64,000 bases of DNA, taken from contig JAPTOF010000005.1 of NCBI GenBank assembly GCA_028554755.1, forward strand, positions 9,991,501 to 10,055,500, in the 5' to 3' direction. Under the pieces are notes generated by a model, which ran no database searches, had not been told where the DNA came from, and saw only the letters and a program-made list of their open reading frames with translations. Source of the DNA: Cordia subcordata. Taxonomy: Eukaryota > Streptophyta > Magnoliopsida > Boraginales > Cordiaceae. Positions 1-11,669 of the stretch are shown one piece after another; position 1 is the stretch's first letter, and each line of letters starts with the position of its first letter. Position numbers and translations under genes: made by a program.

Positions 1-2059
1 ATATGTATGTTGAGCAATAACCCAGGATGAACTTTGCTGGATACGCATTAGCATATGTTGCCAGATGGTCTCTGAAATAAAGTTCAATACATGTCAAACT
101 GACAAATAGTGAACCTTAAATTTAAAATGACCGTAATAAACAGTTCAGACAGATCAATATACAAAAGCTTTTATGTGAAAGAGAAAACCAAATAATGACA
201 GACATCAATCACAAAATCAAAATCAAAGTACGCACTTGGTGTGAGATGAGAGCAGATAATCTGTCAGTCTAAGTCCAAACTTCAAAGCTTCCTAGAATAC
301 AGTAGTACAACATGAGGCGAACTACAGTCAGGCTTTTACCAAGGGTCAATTGGTTCCCAATTATAGTTATAGTTTGCTGGCAGATCACAGTATAGGATTT
401 AAACGATCTTAACAAGATATAAAATCTACTGAGGAACTAGAAACAAATTCAATATTTGGGGTATCTACTCAGAATAGCCATATTAACATTCATTTTTTAC
501 AGGAAGCAGCTACAATCTAGCCTACAGGTTGGTTTAAGAAGTTGAAGACTAACTGCAATACAAAGATTTCTTCGCCATATTATTTTTTATAAATAAGCTA
601 GGAATCTATTGATAAACCTCAATGACTTAGACAAAAGGGAAGTTTTGGTGATTTCTTTGCTCTCTGGTTCCATGTTAGTCTTTGAGGCATCAACACCTTT
701 GGAAATAATTTTGTTCCCCTACCTCCACTTCTAATATCAATTGATCACACAAAATAGTGATGAATTTACGCATTATCGTTTAAATCGAATGCATACTTCA
801 GTTAAGAAAAATAATGATGCAATTCCTTCCACTGTAAGTATTATAAAAACCATCTTCGTGTAGCATTTTATAGCTTGTCAGCTGCACAACAAGATAAATC
901 CAAAGAAAGGCCAACTTCAAGCAAAATAGGTCCTCCGACATAAGCCCTTGCAAAGTTTTTGAGCATCAATCTGAAGCATCATGGCAAATCTTCTATGAGT
1001 GTCTCAACAACAGCCCAGAGTTCAAATTCAACACATCAGTGTCAAACTGTGACTATCACAAACAATTGGACAAAACCATGATATTAGACTCTTTTTTTTT
1101 TTTTTTAACTTAGTTCCCAGCCTCCTGATTCCACCATGCAGTTGGGGTGAATACAAGTATTGGAACACCAAATCATTTATGTAGCTCTCAGAGGTTACAA
1201 TTGCACATAATCATTCATAATGCAGCCCCATTTCAAAACTCAAAGCAAAACACACAAAAAGAAATTTAAAAAGAAAAAAGCCCTCCACTCCTTCCCTCAC
1301 CCAAATAATCATAATTCATAAGATTAAAACAATAAATATTTATTAATACTTACTATGGCATTCAAGCACAACTTTACATATTTTTATAAATACAACAACC
1401 TATACATTTAGTTAACTCAATAATTCAACATTTCAAACAAACAATTTGGTATTCAATTTATATCAAAGGCAATTGTAGCACTAATCATTAAAAAAATACT
1501 AACATGTACTTCAAATTGCCACTAAAATTTGCATTGTTGCAACTGTTCAAAGGATAAAATAGCATTTTGCTTAAGTTTGTACCTACTAAGGTGGTTCTCA
1601 TTTTCAATTAGGCTTATTTCAATCAAATGCAAAATTAGCGCGCACTATGAAATGGAAAACTATTTCAAAATTCTGTACAAGCTTAATGACCAATCCTACA
1701 ATTTACGCATAAATCTTACAACAAATTAAACCAATTAAAGAACATAACGTATAGAATATAATATACACGCGCGCGTAAAATCTTTACTTGAGGATGCGAA
1801 GATCGGAGATGGTGCGAGGCAGCTTGAGATGCCCATATTCAGCAGAAGGCATTGTGATATAAATACAAAACAAACCTACCGAAGAGACAAAAAAGACCCC
1901 TAAAGCAGCAACCACCTCCCATTTCCTCAATGGAAACTTCCCCTCCGCCCCTTTGAACCTCTTCCCCGTGGGCGATTCCATATTCTTCTCTTCATCGTCC
2001 CTCGCCGGCAACCGCCCCCCGCCACCGGTCTCCACCACCAGCCCCCTCTGCGCAGACAT
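1..2059 (-). CDS. TMEM41/VTT-domain (SNARE-associated Golgi) membrane protein, 5' part
   Basis: Partial gene running off the left edge. Exon 1 is 2059..1788 (90 codons plus 2 nt); intron 1 is 1787..72 with a GTAAAG donor and TTTCAG acceptor; exon 2 starts at 71 and continues beyond base 1. Joined across the intron the frame stays open and reads ...DLRILKDHLATYANAYPA, then ...ILGYCSTYI, the typical entry to the VTT domain of plant TMEM41B-like proteins. Residues 1-43 are polar; KWEVVAALGVFF begins the first membrane helix (about 46-68), followed by the lumenal-type IYITMPSAEYGHLKLPR stretch seen in this family. TMEM41/VTT proteins are known as ER/Golgi membrane proteins, with lipid scrambling shown for animal members; the plant role is inferred. 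The start is the first ATG of a GC-rich first exon. Most of the VTT domain lies outside the window. Confidence 0.85.
72..1787 (-). other. Intron 1 of the VTT-domain gene
   Basis: A 1716-bp AT-rich intron bounded by a GTAAAG donor and TTTCAG acceptor on the minus strand. I see no exon and no clear transposon in it, only a short T tract near 1091-1106. Short open frames inside it have no recognisable content. Confidence 0.7.
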
Positions 2060-2572
2060 CCTACTCCAAACTTCACAACGGTTCTAAGGATAGCTTATTT
2101 GGCCTTCATTCTCCAATTATTCTTGCCATTGCCGCCAGATCAGCACAGCTTGTTGTCTCTCCTTTTAGGGCTTTTGTTTGTTTGTATTTTGAAAATAAAT
2201 TTAAAAAAGAAAAAACTTTTTGTGTCCAATCAAGCGCGTGAGTTTTTCAAAAATCTCTTAACAATTAAAAAAATAAAAAAAAATAGAAGAGCAAAAGTTA
2301 CAATGAAAAATGAGTTTGAATGTGAGCTAAGCAATTAATTTACAAGGATAATATTATGGAGAACTTTCATCTCTTCATTTTCTCGCTTCCATAATATTTA
2401 TTTTCTATAAATTTCTTTCAGCACTTTTCATTGGATACTGAAAAGATAACCGCGTTTCAAGGAAAAGAAAAACACGAGAGAATCCATACTTTACCCAATT
2501 GGTGAGGTAGAAGGTGATTGGCGGGATTGTGTGTCAACGCCGCAATTACAATAATTACGATAACGGTAAGGA

Positions 2573-2898
2573 GTTTTCAAGCAGGATAAATTTCTTTTTA
2601 ACCTTGTTTTCTTAAATGCTTTCAAAATTAACCCAATTTTAATAATTCGATTATATTTTTTACCATCTTTCATAAAAATTTGACGTTTATGATTTCGAAC
2701 TTTGAATGTTTGATTCTGAACTTTCAAAGTTCAAAATTGTAAATGTCAAATTTTTTTTTAACAGGAACAAAAAAACATAATCGAACTTTCGAAATTCGAA
2801 AGTTTGAAAAGTCCATTTTTTGCAAACCCCTTAAAAATTGGGTTAATTTTGGAAACATTTAAAAAAACAAGGTTAAAAAAAATTCCTTTTCAAGCAAT
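2573..2898. repeat. Foldback (inverted-repeat) element with MULE-like arms
   Basis: About 70-bp arms at 2573-2647 and 2831-2898 are inverted copies of each other (a TTAACCTTGTTTT core followed by an AAAATTAACCCAAT core). The spacer has a second palindromic tract around GAACTTT/AAAGTTC. The arm resembles the terminal repeat of the adjacent Mutator-like element (CCTTGTTTT, a 15-nt spacer, then TCAAAA-TAAC-CA), suggesting a small non-autonomous relative beside it. Confidence 0.6.
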
Positions 2899-3486
2899 GG
2901 AGGATTTGTCATCCACGGGAAATTTTGACGTCAAGGCATCAAAAATAGAATTTTTTTCTTTTCGCCTTGTTTTTGCAATTGATATCAAAACTAACTCAGT
3001 TTTTTTACGTATTTGCAAAACTAGCACAAATGAAGTCTAGGAATTCGTTCCCAAAATTCGGGCCAAATTTCCAAACTTTGTTAGAGTTTTTTTAGGGCTT
3101 CAAAAATTCCCTGCGACGAAGTAATGGTGCAGTTGAGAATCTGTCAAAGACGAATTCTGAGAATTTATTGACGAATTCTGAGAATTCATTTACAGGGAAT
3201 CGAATATATTCCCTATTGCTGCTCATTCTCGAGTCATTTCGTGGGACTTATGGTGCAGAAAATATTCGCATGTACCACGTAAAACCAAATTTTGTCTGCA
3301 AACGACATACAATCAATTTCTATCTTGTATATTCAGAAAGCTCAAATTGCGCCCTGTCGTCAATAGAGTTGATTATGCTATCGTGGCCCTAAATGGGACC
3401 TAAACTCACAACAAATATATTATTTCCTGATTGCAATTAAGGACGATGAAGACAGACAAGACAAGTATGCAACCGCTTGCATAGCA

Positions 3487-5731
3487 ATGAATTTGCGTTG
3501 TGCGCATGTCGTTGTAGACATACAAAGTGATGATGTGTACAACCTACAACCAGCACAACCAGTTGTTGTTGATTTACTGGACCTCGATGCAGAACCATCT
3601 TATTGTGGTGATGCGGAGGTTGATATTCCAACGACAATGATAGAGTTTGCCACATTTTCCTTATCTTTACAGCTATAATTCATATTTGAAGTATGAGGAC
3701 CTTCTCATGGTGGCAGCATGCAAGAGAGGGTCAACGTCTCGAGTTGGACGATAAAGAAGATGTTGTTTCAGTGGCGAGTTTGAACTACCAAAACGAGGAT
3801 GTTAAGGCTGGGCTAGATGAAGGTGAAGAGCCAGAGCGGGAGCTAGAAGAGGAGGAACAAATGGCTTTCGACACCGTTAGGACAGAATACTATAGCACCA
3901 GCAAGGACGAGCCACCCAACTGCCTAGTATGGGACGAGAGAAGGATGGAGTTGGCCATACGCATAGTATTCCCAACAAAAAGTTGATGTTATAAGAGCAA
4001 TCCAGAAAAACGTGATAAAATATCAACGAAAATACAGGGTCGCGATGAGTAAGACCCTATAGGACGTACGTTGCTATGAAGCGCAATCCAAGAACACCAT
4101 GCAAGTGAAAGCTACGTGTAAATGAAATAGACACACAAGATGTTCGAGATCACAAAGTACTACGACATGCATATTTGTTTGTAAGACAGATACAAGTCTA
4201 ACCGCAGAAATCTAACCTCTGGCTTGGTCGATTACATTGTAAGGCATTTTACTACTGAGAAGGCTAATTATGAGGTATGTCTTGTACAAGCTCACATTAA
4301 GGAAATGATGAAGGAGGATATAATGTATAGGAAGGCTTAGCGTGGTCGAAATAAAGTAATCGAACTAGTTTATGGTGACTGGGACACGTCCTACCAGATG
4401 CTTCCGCGCTTTCTTGGTGTTGTGATGGTAAAGAATCCAGGGACTATCATCACATACAAGTTCAATGAGGGTACGACGTAGACAAAAAATTTTCAACTAT
4501 GGATTTTGGCATTTGAGTCGTGTATCACGACATGGAGGCACTATCAACCTGTGGTTTCACTGGACGATACACATTTGTGAGAGAAAGCCCCCTTCTTGTT
4601 GCGTTAGCCATAGATGTGAACAAGCAAATGTTGCCATTGGTATTTGTCGTAGTCAATGTTGAGACTACAAATAGTTGGACATGATTCTTGCATCAGGTAT
4701 GTGGACATTTTTTTTATTGAAATGGCAATGGTGTGCATTTTATTTGATAGGCACGCAAGAATAGCTACTGTTATCAGTAGAATAACATTAGATAGCCGAT
4801 TTCAAGTAAAACATCGCATTTTCTTGAGACATCTCAAAAACAATGTAATGAAAAAATAGCGCTATCACATGTTAAAAGACTTGTGTTAGACAATTGAAAA
4901 GGAAAGCCAGAAATTTAAACATATTGTGACTATGAACATGATCTCAAATGTCCACCCAAGTCCAAATGGCATTAGCAGAAAGGTACACAAGATGTTAACT
5001 GACCTCGATGTAGAGACGTGGACCATGAGCCATGATAAGGGGTACAAATGGGGTCTACTGACCACAAATAATGTCAAGTGCTCTAATGGTGTCCTTATTA
5101 GGTGCTAGAGGTTTACCTATTACAGCTCTAGTAACTAACACTTTTATGAAGCTAAAGAGATATTTCCACGATCTACTAGTACACGCGATGCATTTGGAGA
5201 ATAAGGGTCATGTTCTCATAGATAAAGTGAGAGAAAAGTATAAAAAGTGAGAGAAATCCTTACACCAGTTACATTTGTTAGCATTTAGACAATATGAGTT
5301 TTACCAGGTTAAGTGAGTGTTAGAGCGGTAGACCAATACTCCGAATGAACAGAAAGTCAATTGGGTCGAGAGAGCATGTACGTACGGCAAATGGAATGCC
5401 TATCATTTGCCGTGCTCTCATGCATAATATGTTGCCCAACTTAGGAATCGAGATGCTTCAAGCATGATACTTTTGCAGTATACAGTGGAAGCGTACATGG
5501 CCACATACTCCATCACATTCCATCCCCTCAAATATGAATTTTTTTGGCCTCCATCACTCAGGTGGATGTTGTATCTGAACCTAACTCGGTTGTGCAAAAA
5601 AAAACGAGAGCAGGACAATGGTCAGCATATACCAAAAGAGAATGACCGATCTAACCAATTTGCATAATGAAGGTGTAGTCATTGCCGTAACCTAGGCCAC
5701 ATTGCTCCAAATTGGCCCGACAGACAAAATG
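3487..5731 (+). pseudogene. MURA-like MULE transposase, broken
   Basis: Translation in shifting frames matches MULE transposases in order: an acidic N-terminal part with FDTVRTEYYSTSKDEPP (3860-3920), the FPTKS...VIKYQRKYRVAMSKTL DNA-binding-like region (about 3970-4060), AWRGRNK-VIELVYGDWDTSYQMLPRFL (4335-4420), the catalytic-core segment FTGRYTFVRESPLLVALAID (4555-4615), a WTMSHDKGYKWG segment (about 5020-5050), a SWIM-like CSHAQYVAQLRNRD-type region (about 5417-5460), FHPLKYEFFWPP (5519-5554), and a C-terminal CSHCRNLGHIAPN zinc knuckle (about 5676-5715). Many stop codons and frame changes interrupt it, so it cannot make an active enzyme. It belongs to the element with ends near 2.95 and 10.15 kb. 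Confidence 0.75.
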
Positions 5732-5859
5732 CATAGCATGTAATAGTGTTCATGAAGTTGTTATGTAATGTAATACTCATGGTTTTATGTAATACTCTGT
5801 ATCGAGACTTGTGTAATTTTATGTAATGCTCCTATATATTGTAAGGTAATGTAATTTAT

Positions 5860-6105
5860 TGAATATTTCAATCTCAAAATATTGTAGGTACTTTCCATCT
5901 TAAAATATTATCATTGTAGAATCTTTCCATCTCAAAAATATTTTCATTGTAGAATATTTCCATCTCAAAATATTATTATTGTAGAATCTTTCCATCTCAA
6001 AATATTATTATTGTAGAATCTTTCCATCTCAAAATATTGTCAAAATTTTTCTATCTCAAAATATTATTATCGTAGAATCTTTCCATCTCAAAATATTGTC
6101 AAGAT
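5860..6105. repeat. Tandem repeat, about 30-bp unit
   Basis: Seven or so imperfect copies of a unit around CCATCTCAAAATATTATTAT followed by TGTAGAATCTTT, inside the Mutator-like element directly after the transposase remnant. Confidence 0.8.
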
Positions 6106-7249
6106 TAGCAGCCGGTGACTAGTTTTAAGTGTTTAGGGTTAGTGCTTTTAGGCTTTAAGGGTTTAAAGAATAAAAATAAAGAAATGTAAAACAAAATTGA
6201 AGTTAAATAACACATAACTACATAACATCGTTATAAACTAAAAAAAAAAGTTACATTCAATACATAAATAAAAATATAAATATGCTACTAAAAAAATATC
6301 ACCTAGGAATGTAATAATCGGGCCATGGTCCCCTGGTTGTCCGGTCAAGTAAGTCACATATGTGAGGAGGCGATGTTTGTCATTTTCGCTGTGCCCAAGT
6401 CTGCTGTTGCTGAGACTGTTGTTCCTAAAACTGCTCTCATGAACCTAGTCGTCCACTAAGTACTTGTTGCAGAAATAGTGCACTACGGTGAATCATCTCC
6501 TGATTGATGGCCTCCACTCAATATTTATCTCATCCCTGTGATTTATGTTATAAATGGCCAAATGATGATTGTTCTGACCCATTTGATAACCGTCATAACC
6601 AGTAGGGCATGTCCACTGACTCATGTATGCTGACTATGAAGGCGGCTACTGGAACTGCATCAGCTACATGGTAAACCGGTGCTAAGGATGTTGCTGCACT
6701 GTAATGGTGTATGGCATGTATTGTGATGTACCTCCTAGTTCGTAATGTGATGAACTGCCAACCTCGTACTACAACAAACCCCTTGTTACCTGAAATATAG
6801 GCCTTACGTCAGCATATACGACGGTGGAGCATTGTACAGTTGAGATATCCAACTAGCATGAGAATGCTACTGCTCTCGCTGTTACTGGGTCTAACAATAA
6901 CGCCACTAATGCTGGCGTTGATGCTGAGGTGAGACCTCCCACAGTATAACCTACTCAATGAGGCCTTCGTGTTGGGTGGCGCGTAGTGTACCCTTACCTC
7001 TCACTTGTATTAACTGCAACTGCCTTACTAAAGCATCTATGAAAGGCACATCTGGTGGAATCTCCTCTACAGCCATTGCAGTTGCATACTAGTCCTACAT
7101 GGTACAAGCATGGTGGACTACATGCTGAAGACATATTGCCTAGAAAAAAAATTAGACTACATTTCAAATCCTAGTTCAATGTTAAATGAAGTACAAGGAA
7201 TAGAAGATAATATTATTTTACTCACCAAATTCTTCTCGTCCTGTGCTGC

Positions 7250-8580
7250 GTCACATAACCATCATGACTGTGGCTAGTTCCAGGGTGGCCCACTTACAGG
7301 ATAGTGATTAAACGATACCAATTCTTGTATACCATCAAATAATATGGATCTAGCTGCTGCTCTATTACTTTTGTGACAACTGTGCGCGTCCATTACTGCT
7401 ACATGACTCTCGCCTCAGCAGCATATCATCTGATAACTTCTCATTACCGTGCTTATGTATCTGCTAATCAAGTATAAGAGAGAGGACTTCCTGCTATATG
7501 TCAAACTGCCACATGACACGATCGGGCGAAAGCCACTCTATAGTATTCCCAACAACAAGGGATATACATGCCCTCTATAGGTCTATGTTAGCTCAGTAGT
7601 ATGGTGGCAGCTAATGTAGCATTCGGTTGAACGACCGCAATATAAATTGTACACAAACAGTTAAGGAGGAGTTATTTCTGTGACAATAACTGCTATAATA
7701 AAATAATGTAATAAAACTAAATAGATTTATCGAACCTCGTTCAACTGCAACTAATCAATCATGTCTCGACACTCACTCGTAGCCAAATTCGCCACCTATT
7801 TAGTCATGTCTTTCTTCACATAAAAAATGCGACCTCGTGGAGTGCCAAGTAACTTGTATTCGCGTTGTAACCAATGGCAGCTTTTTCCTTGTAACATGGT
7901 GTTTGCCTTAACAATTCAGCCTAACACTGTGAACTTATCCCACGCAAAAAACTAGATCGCGCCCCAATGTTAGTATAAAAAGTTAACGTTTTTACAAAAT
8001 AAAAATATGTACAGGACTAAGTTTAATACCTGGATTAGTGTCACCACTCCATGCGTGTCCTTAAAGTCTCGACAGCAAGTGCGATCAAGGGTGTTGTACA
8101 ACTTTGCAAGAAATGTTGCACCCCAATTGTGCTTACTAATATGAACAAAATCCCGCAAAAGTTCCAATCAATGTAAGCGGGCCTCGTTGCCACTCGTGTT
8201 CGTAAAGAGGTGGGCATTTATAAACAAAAAAATTCAAGCTTGTGCCTATTGCACAACTTGCACTTTAGTAGGATTATCTGACAATTCCCGAGCACCAATT
8301 TTTCACCTCAGTTGAGGTATGTTAATATCATTATCGTCAATATATTCTTTCTCGACATCAATACCAAGAAAAACCTAAATTTGCTTAATCCAATCCTCCT
8401 GAGTTAAACTAATCGTGCGTAGCTCTGGGACTAATGTACCAACAGCAGCAGACCCCAATATACAACCACATCTTGAAAGTGATCGTGGCTCTCCCTCCCA
8501 CAAGTAAATGAAAAGTGTGTGTCTCTGGACTTCATTTCTCAATCATCGCAATAATAAGGTAGTGATTAACTTGGTGGAAT
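7250..8580 (-). pseudogene. Plant mobile domain (PMD) protein, broken
   Basis: Read on the minus strand, segments in shifting frames match the aminotransferase-like plant mobile domain: RHTLFIYLWEGEPRSL (near 8500), EDWIKQI (near 8390), FINAHLFTNTSGNEARLH (near 8200), then LELLRDFVHISKHNWG and TFLAKLYNTLDRTC (8167-8070), followed near 7640-7500 by a FILRSFN...EWLSPDRVMWQFD segment corresponding to the conserved LRPYT...VEWH-PDRVMRQFG region. Frame breaks and stops are spread throughout. The gene lies head-on to the transposase remnant within the same Mutator-like element; sequence down to about 6300 may be its decayed tail. Confidence 0.65.
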
Positions 8581-8836
8581 CAGGATGTATAGCATCCATA
8601 AAATCCAACCCTCGCCAAAGCTAGCTACATTAATGGGTGCTATGGAAAATCAAACAACTCTTTGTCACACCTATAGATTTTATAGTCAGGTAAATTGTGA
8701 GGTTCGGACACATAATGCACTCGATGGCCAGTATAATGGCACAACACTGACGTATCCTGAAGACTTAGTCTAACAACCATAATGGAGCCTATTATCAAAA
8801 CATTATAATGAATACTAACCATTATTTTTTTAAGGT

Positions 8837-8930
8837 AGACCTCCACCCTCGTAGGATTGAACCTAGGACCTCACACTTAGAAGAGATAGTTTTAACTACT
8901 TAAGTTATCCCTTAATCCCATTAACCATTA
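8837..8930 (-). mobile_element. tRNA-derived SINE fragment
   Basis: On the minus strand there is a box A-like stretch (TAACTTAAGTAGTTAAAACTA) followed by a box B-like AGGTTCAATCCTA, at a spacing suited to an internal RNA polymerase III promoter. It interrupts the decayed Mutator-like element. No folded tRNA cloverleaf is evident, so a SINE head is likelier than a tRNA gene. Confidence 0.5.
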
Positions 8931-9194
8931 TTTCTATTAATTACACATAAATTTATTATTTGTAAAAATTCATATTAAAATTAATAAATAATTCATAGAA
9001 GAAAATGATAAATATTTTTTTAATTTTCTAATAATTAAAATTCAAACTAAACCAAAAAAATATTAATTTTGTAAAATATAATATTCAAATAAATTCTAAT
9101 AAATATGAATAAATTTCTTCAGTTTCTTAAACTCTAAATTATTATTAATCATAAATTTATATTAATTATAATTACTACTAAATGTTGCGCATAT

Positions 9195-9465
9195 TCAATT
9201 CTTAATTTTCCTAATATTCCTAATATTCTTAATATCACTAATATCCAATTCCTAATATGCTTAATATTCCTAATATTTTTAATTTTCTTAATATTCAATT
9301 CTTAATTTTCCTAGTATTCAACTCTTAATATTCCAATATTTCTATTATTCCTAATATTCAATTCTTAATATTTCTGATATTCAATCCCTAATATTCTTAA
9401 TATTTTTAATATTTCTAATATTCCTAATATTCTTAATTTTCAATTCCTAATATTCCTCATATATA
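9195..9465. repeat. AT-rich degenerate tandem repeat (CTAATATTC units)
   Basis: Dozens of degenerate copies of TTCCTAATATTC / TTCTTAATATTC in head-to-tail order, within the right half of the Mutator-like element. Confidence 0.75.
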
Positions 9466-9466
9466 A

Positions 9467-9527
<61 letters not shown>
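9466..9527. repeat. (AAT)n microsatellite
   Basis: About 20 uninterrupted AAT triplets, adjoining the CTAATATTC array. Confidence 0.95.
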
Positions 9528-9528
<1 letters not shown>

Positions 9529-10199
9529 AATTCCTAAAAAATTAACCTACATTAATTTCATTAAAAAAACAACATATACAAAACCAAAACATACATATGC
9601 AAAATAACATATGCATTACAAAACATAAATAACACATACAAAACAACATATATAACATAAAAATTTAATATATAATCAAAATACAACCAAAAACTTAAAA
9701 ACTTACAAAATAGATGAAAAATTCAAGAAATAAAGTTTATTTTAGAGATTTTTGGGTGTGGCGGAGGAAAATCTGTGAGAGGGGTGAGAGGACAAGAGAG
9801 GGAAAGATTGGGGAGGGGGTTCTTGTTCAGCGTTTAAAAACAGATTGCTAGACTTCAAGCAAAGTCCTGGACTTTGAACAATTTTGACTATACATTTGGC
9901 CGAAGTCCTAGAGCTCGGACGAATTTCAGGAATTCAACAAACGATTTACCATAATTCGTGAGAGATTAACCGTTTAATTCTTCCCAGAATTTGAATGGTT
10001 GGTCAACCACAAATCTGGGAATTTGTCGACGAATTTCGAGAGTTTGTCGACGAATTCCTAAATTTCATTTGGGCTAATTTTGGACATGTGTTGAAAACTG
10101 AGTTAGTTTTGATATCAATTGAGAAAACAAGGCAAAAAAAGTCCTTGAAAATATGCAAATTATTAGCTGCCCACTCGTGCCATACACGAAAAAATTAAT

Positions 10200-10850
10200 A
10201 TTTTAAAATATTAATTTATTTTATGATTCATTACATTATTACATGATAGTAACTCATATATATTAAATGAATTAAAGAAGTAATATATTTAAATAACAAT
10301 TATAGATGTGTTTACACCCAAATTCTACATCACAAATTTGAGGCTGAACCATGGCCAAGATGAGTGTAGTGACCAATCCTCAGCCTAAAGTAATAAGGCT
10401 GACACCTAAAATATACATGATCAGTTTAAATAAAAGATTCAAGTCAAATAAACGTGCATCGCCAAACAGAAATAGCGAAGGGTAAGCATGGAACTCGGTC
10501 AAGACTTCAATAGCGAAGGGAAGCACCGGAGTCGCAATTGCTGAGAGATTTCGGGGGAGCAATTAAGTATAAAAGCCGATTGAAGCTATGAAAGAAAAAA
10601 GTTCCAAAACCACTATGCTTTAATCTATATCTATCTTTTAGCTCCATAGCTTAGCCATAGTCATAGTTTAGTCTTAGTCTAGTCGTAGTTTGTGTAATGT
10701 TAACTGAAACTCCCGAACTGTTGTTATTCATTTTACGGCCTTGATTTTTTTCTTTTGCTGTAATTAAGTTTACGGCCTTATCCACTTGAGTTGTAATTAG
10801 CTTTGTTGCTTTGGCTTTGTTTCAATTTCAGAGCTGCAGTCAGACCTCTA
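10200..10850. other. Intergenic; possible LTR or promoter remnant
   Basis: No gene. A TATA-like AGTATAAAAGCC near 10567 is followed by T-rich sequence, which could be the promoter of a decayed LTR because a Copia gag scrap follows, though on the other strand. This is inference; no terminal repeats were found. Confidence 0.3.
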
Positions 10851-10940
10851 CTGCCACGCCCCAGCCGCATCCATGGAGTCTATTTTGAGCACCTTTTTCA
10901 CGCCCTTAAACTTGACCTGAATGTGGAGAGCGATTATTGT

Positions 10941-11250
10941 TCACAGAAGTAGCAGCATATGCGGAAAAAGGAGAATGGCAACATGGTCTGAGTAACGAGC
11001 TTGAGGTGAGCTTCTTGAGCAATTGATTTCTGGTATATATTTTTTCCATGTGAGGATTTCTCTGGAATTAATCAGCATGGTCATGAAAGCATTGTACTCC
11101 GGGGACAAACCATGAAGTGCAATATTAATTAGTTCATCCTCATTGACCGACTTGTGAACATCAAACAACGAATCGGCAATGGTCTTTAATTCTCTGCGAT
11201 ACTAACCAATGCGGGTTATATTCAAGCTACTGAGATTAGGAAGTTGACGA
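10941..11250 (-). pseudogene. Copia retrotransposon gag (UBN2-type) fragment
   Basis: The minus strand encodes SVNEDELINIALHGLSPEYN, matching the conserved region of Copia gag polyproteins (PxxDDEL...LxGLGPEYD), then ...AFMTMLINSREILTW. Only about 60 residues are recognisable, with stops on both sides and no reverse transcriptase nearby. It lies about 0.4 kb beyond the stop codon of the NAC gene. Confidence 0.6.
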
Positions 11251-11326
11251 AAGAAATTTACATCAGTCGATGGCTTGGACACGGGATGCACGACCAAGTC
11301 ATGATATACCCATCAGCTTAATGGGT

Positions 11327-11350
11327 GTATATATATATATATATATATAA
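11327..11350. repeat. (TA)n microsatellite
   Basis: Uninterrupted TA dinucleotides. Confidence 0.9.
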
Positions 11351-11669
11351 TAAAAAGATATTTATTGACTGGTCTAAAATCTCATGTAAGTACTTTAGTA
11401 ACTTGCAGTGCCAATTACACTTTCTGAAATATCATCTTTGATTATATTTGGGACCACTTAACAAGGCCAATAGTGTAAAGTAACATTACAAGATCAGTAT
11501 TTTCAGTTAATGTAAGCCATGATACAAATTCACAACTGTGGAAACAACAAGAATTCAAGAGTAAAAGTAAACAAAATGGCGAATTAGCAATTCAGTCGAC
11601 CAAATACTCTTGTGATCAATCATTGTTATTCGTATAAATTTCCGTGACATGGGTGCGTGCACTTTATAT

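Larger units (their letters stand above)
2918..10175. mobile_element. Mutator-like (MULE) transposon, decayed, with plant mobile domain gene
   Basis: Terminal inverted repeats are visible at about 2952-3062 and 10037-10145. Both hold the CCTTGTTTT block, ATTGATATCAAAACTAACTC and then AATTCGT, in opposite orientation; repeated GACGAATTC-like motifs follow inside each end. Between them lie a broken MURA-like transposase (plus) and a broken plant mobile domain gene (minus), pointing toward each other. Mutator elements carrying plant mobile domain genes are known in plants. Exact ends and the 9-11 bp target duplication could not be fixed; the coordinates are approximate. Confidence 0.7.

Noticed and set aside
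9466..9527. CRISPR-like array
   Set aside because: The repeats are a simple AAT microsatellite in plant DNA, without spacers.
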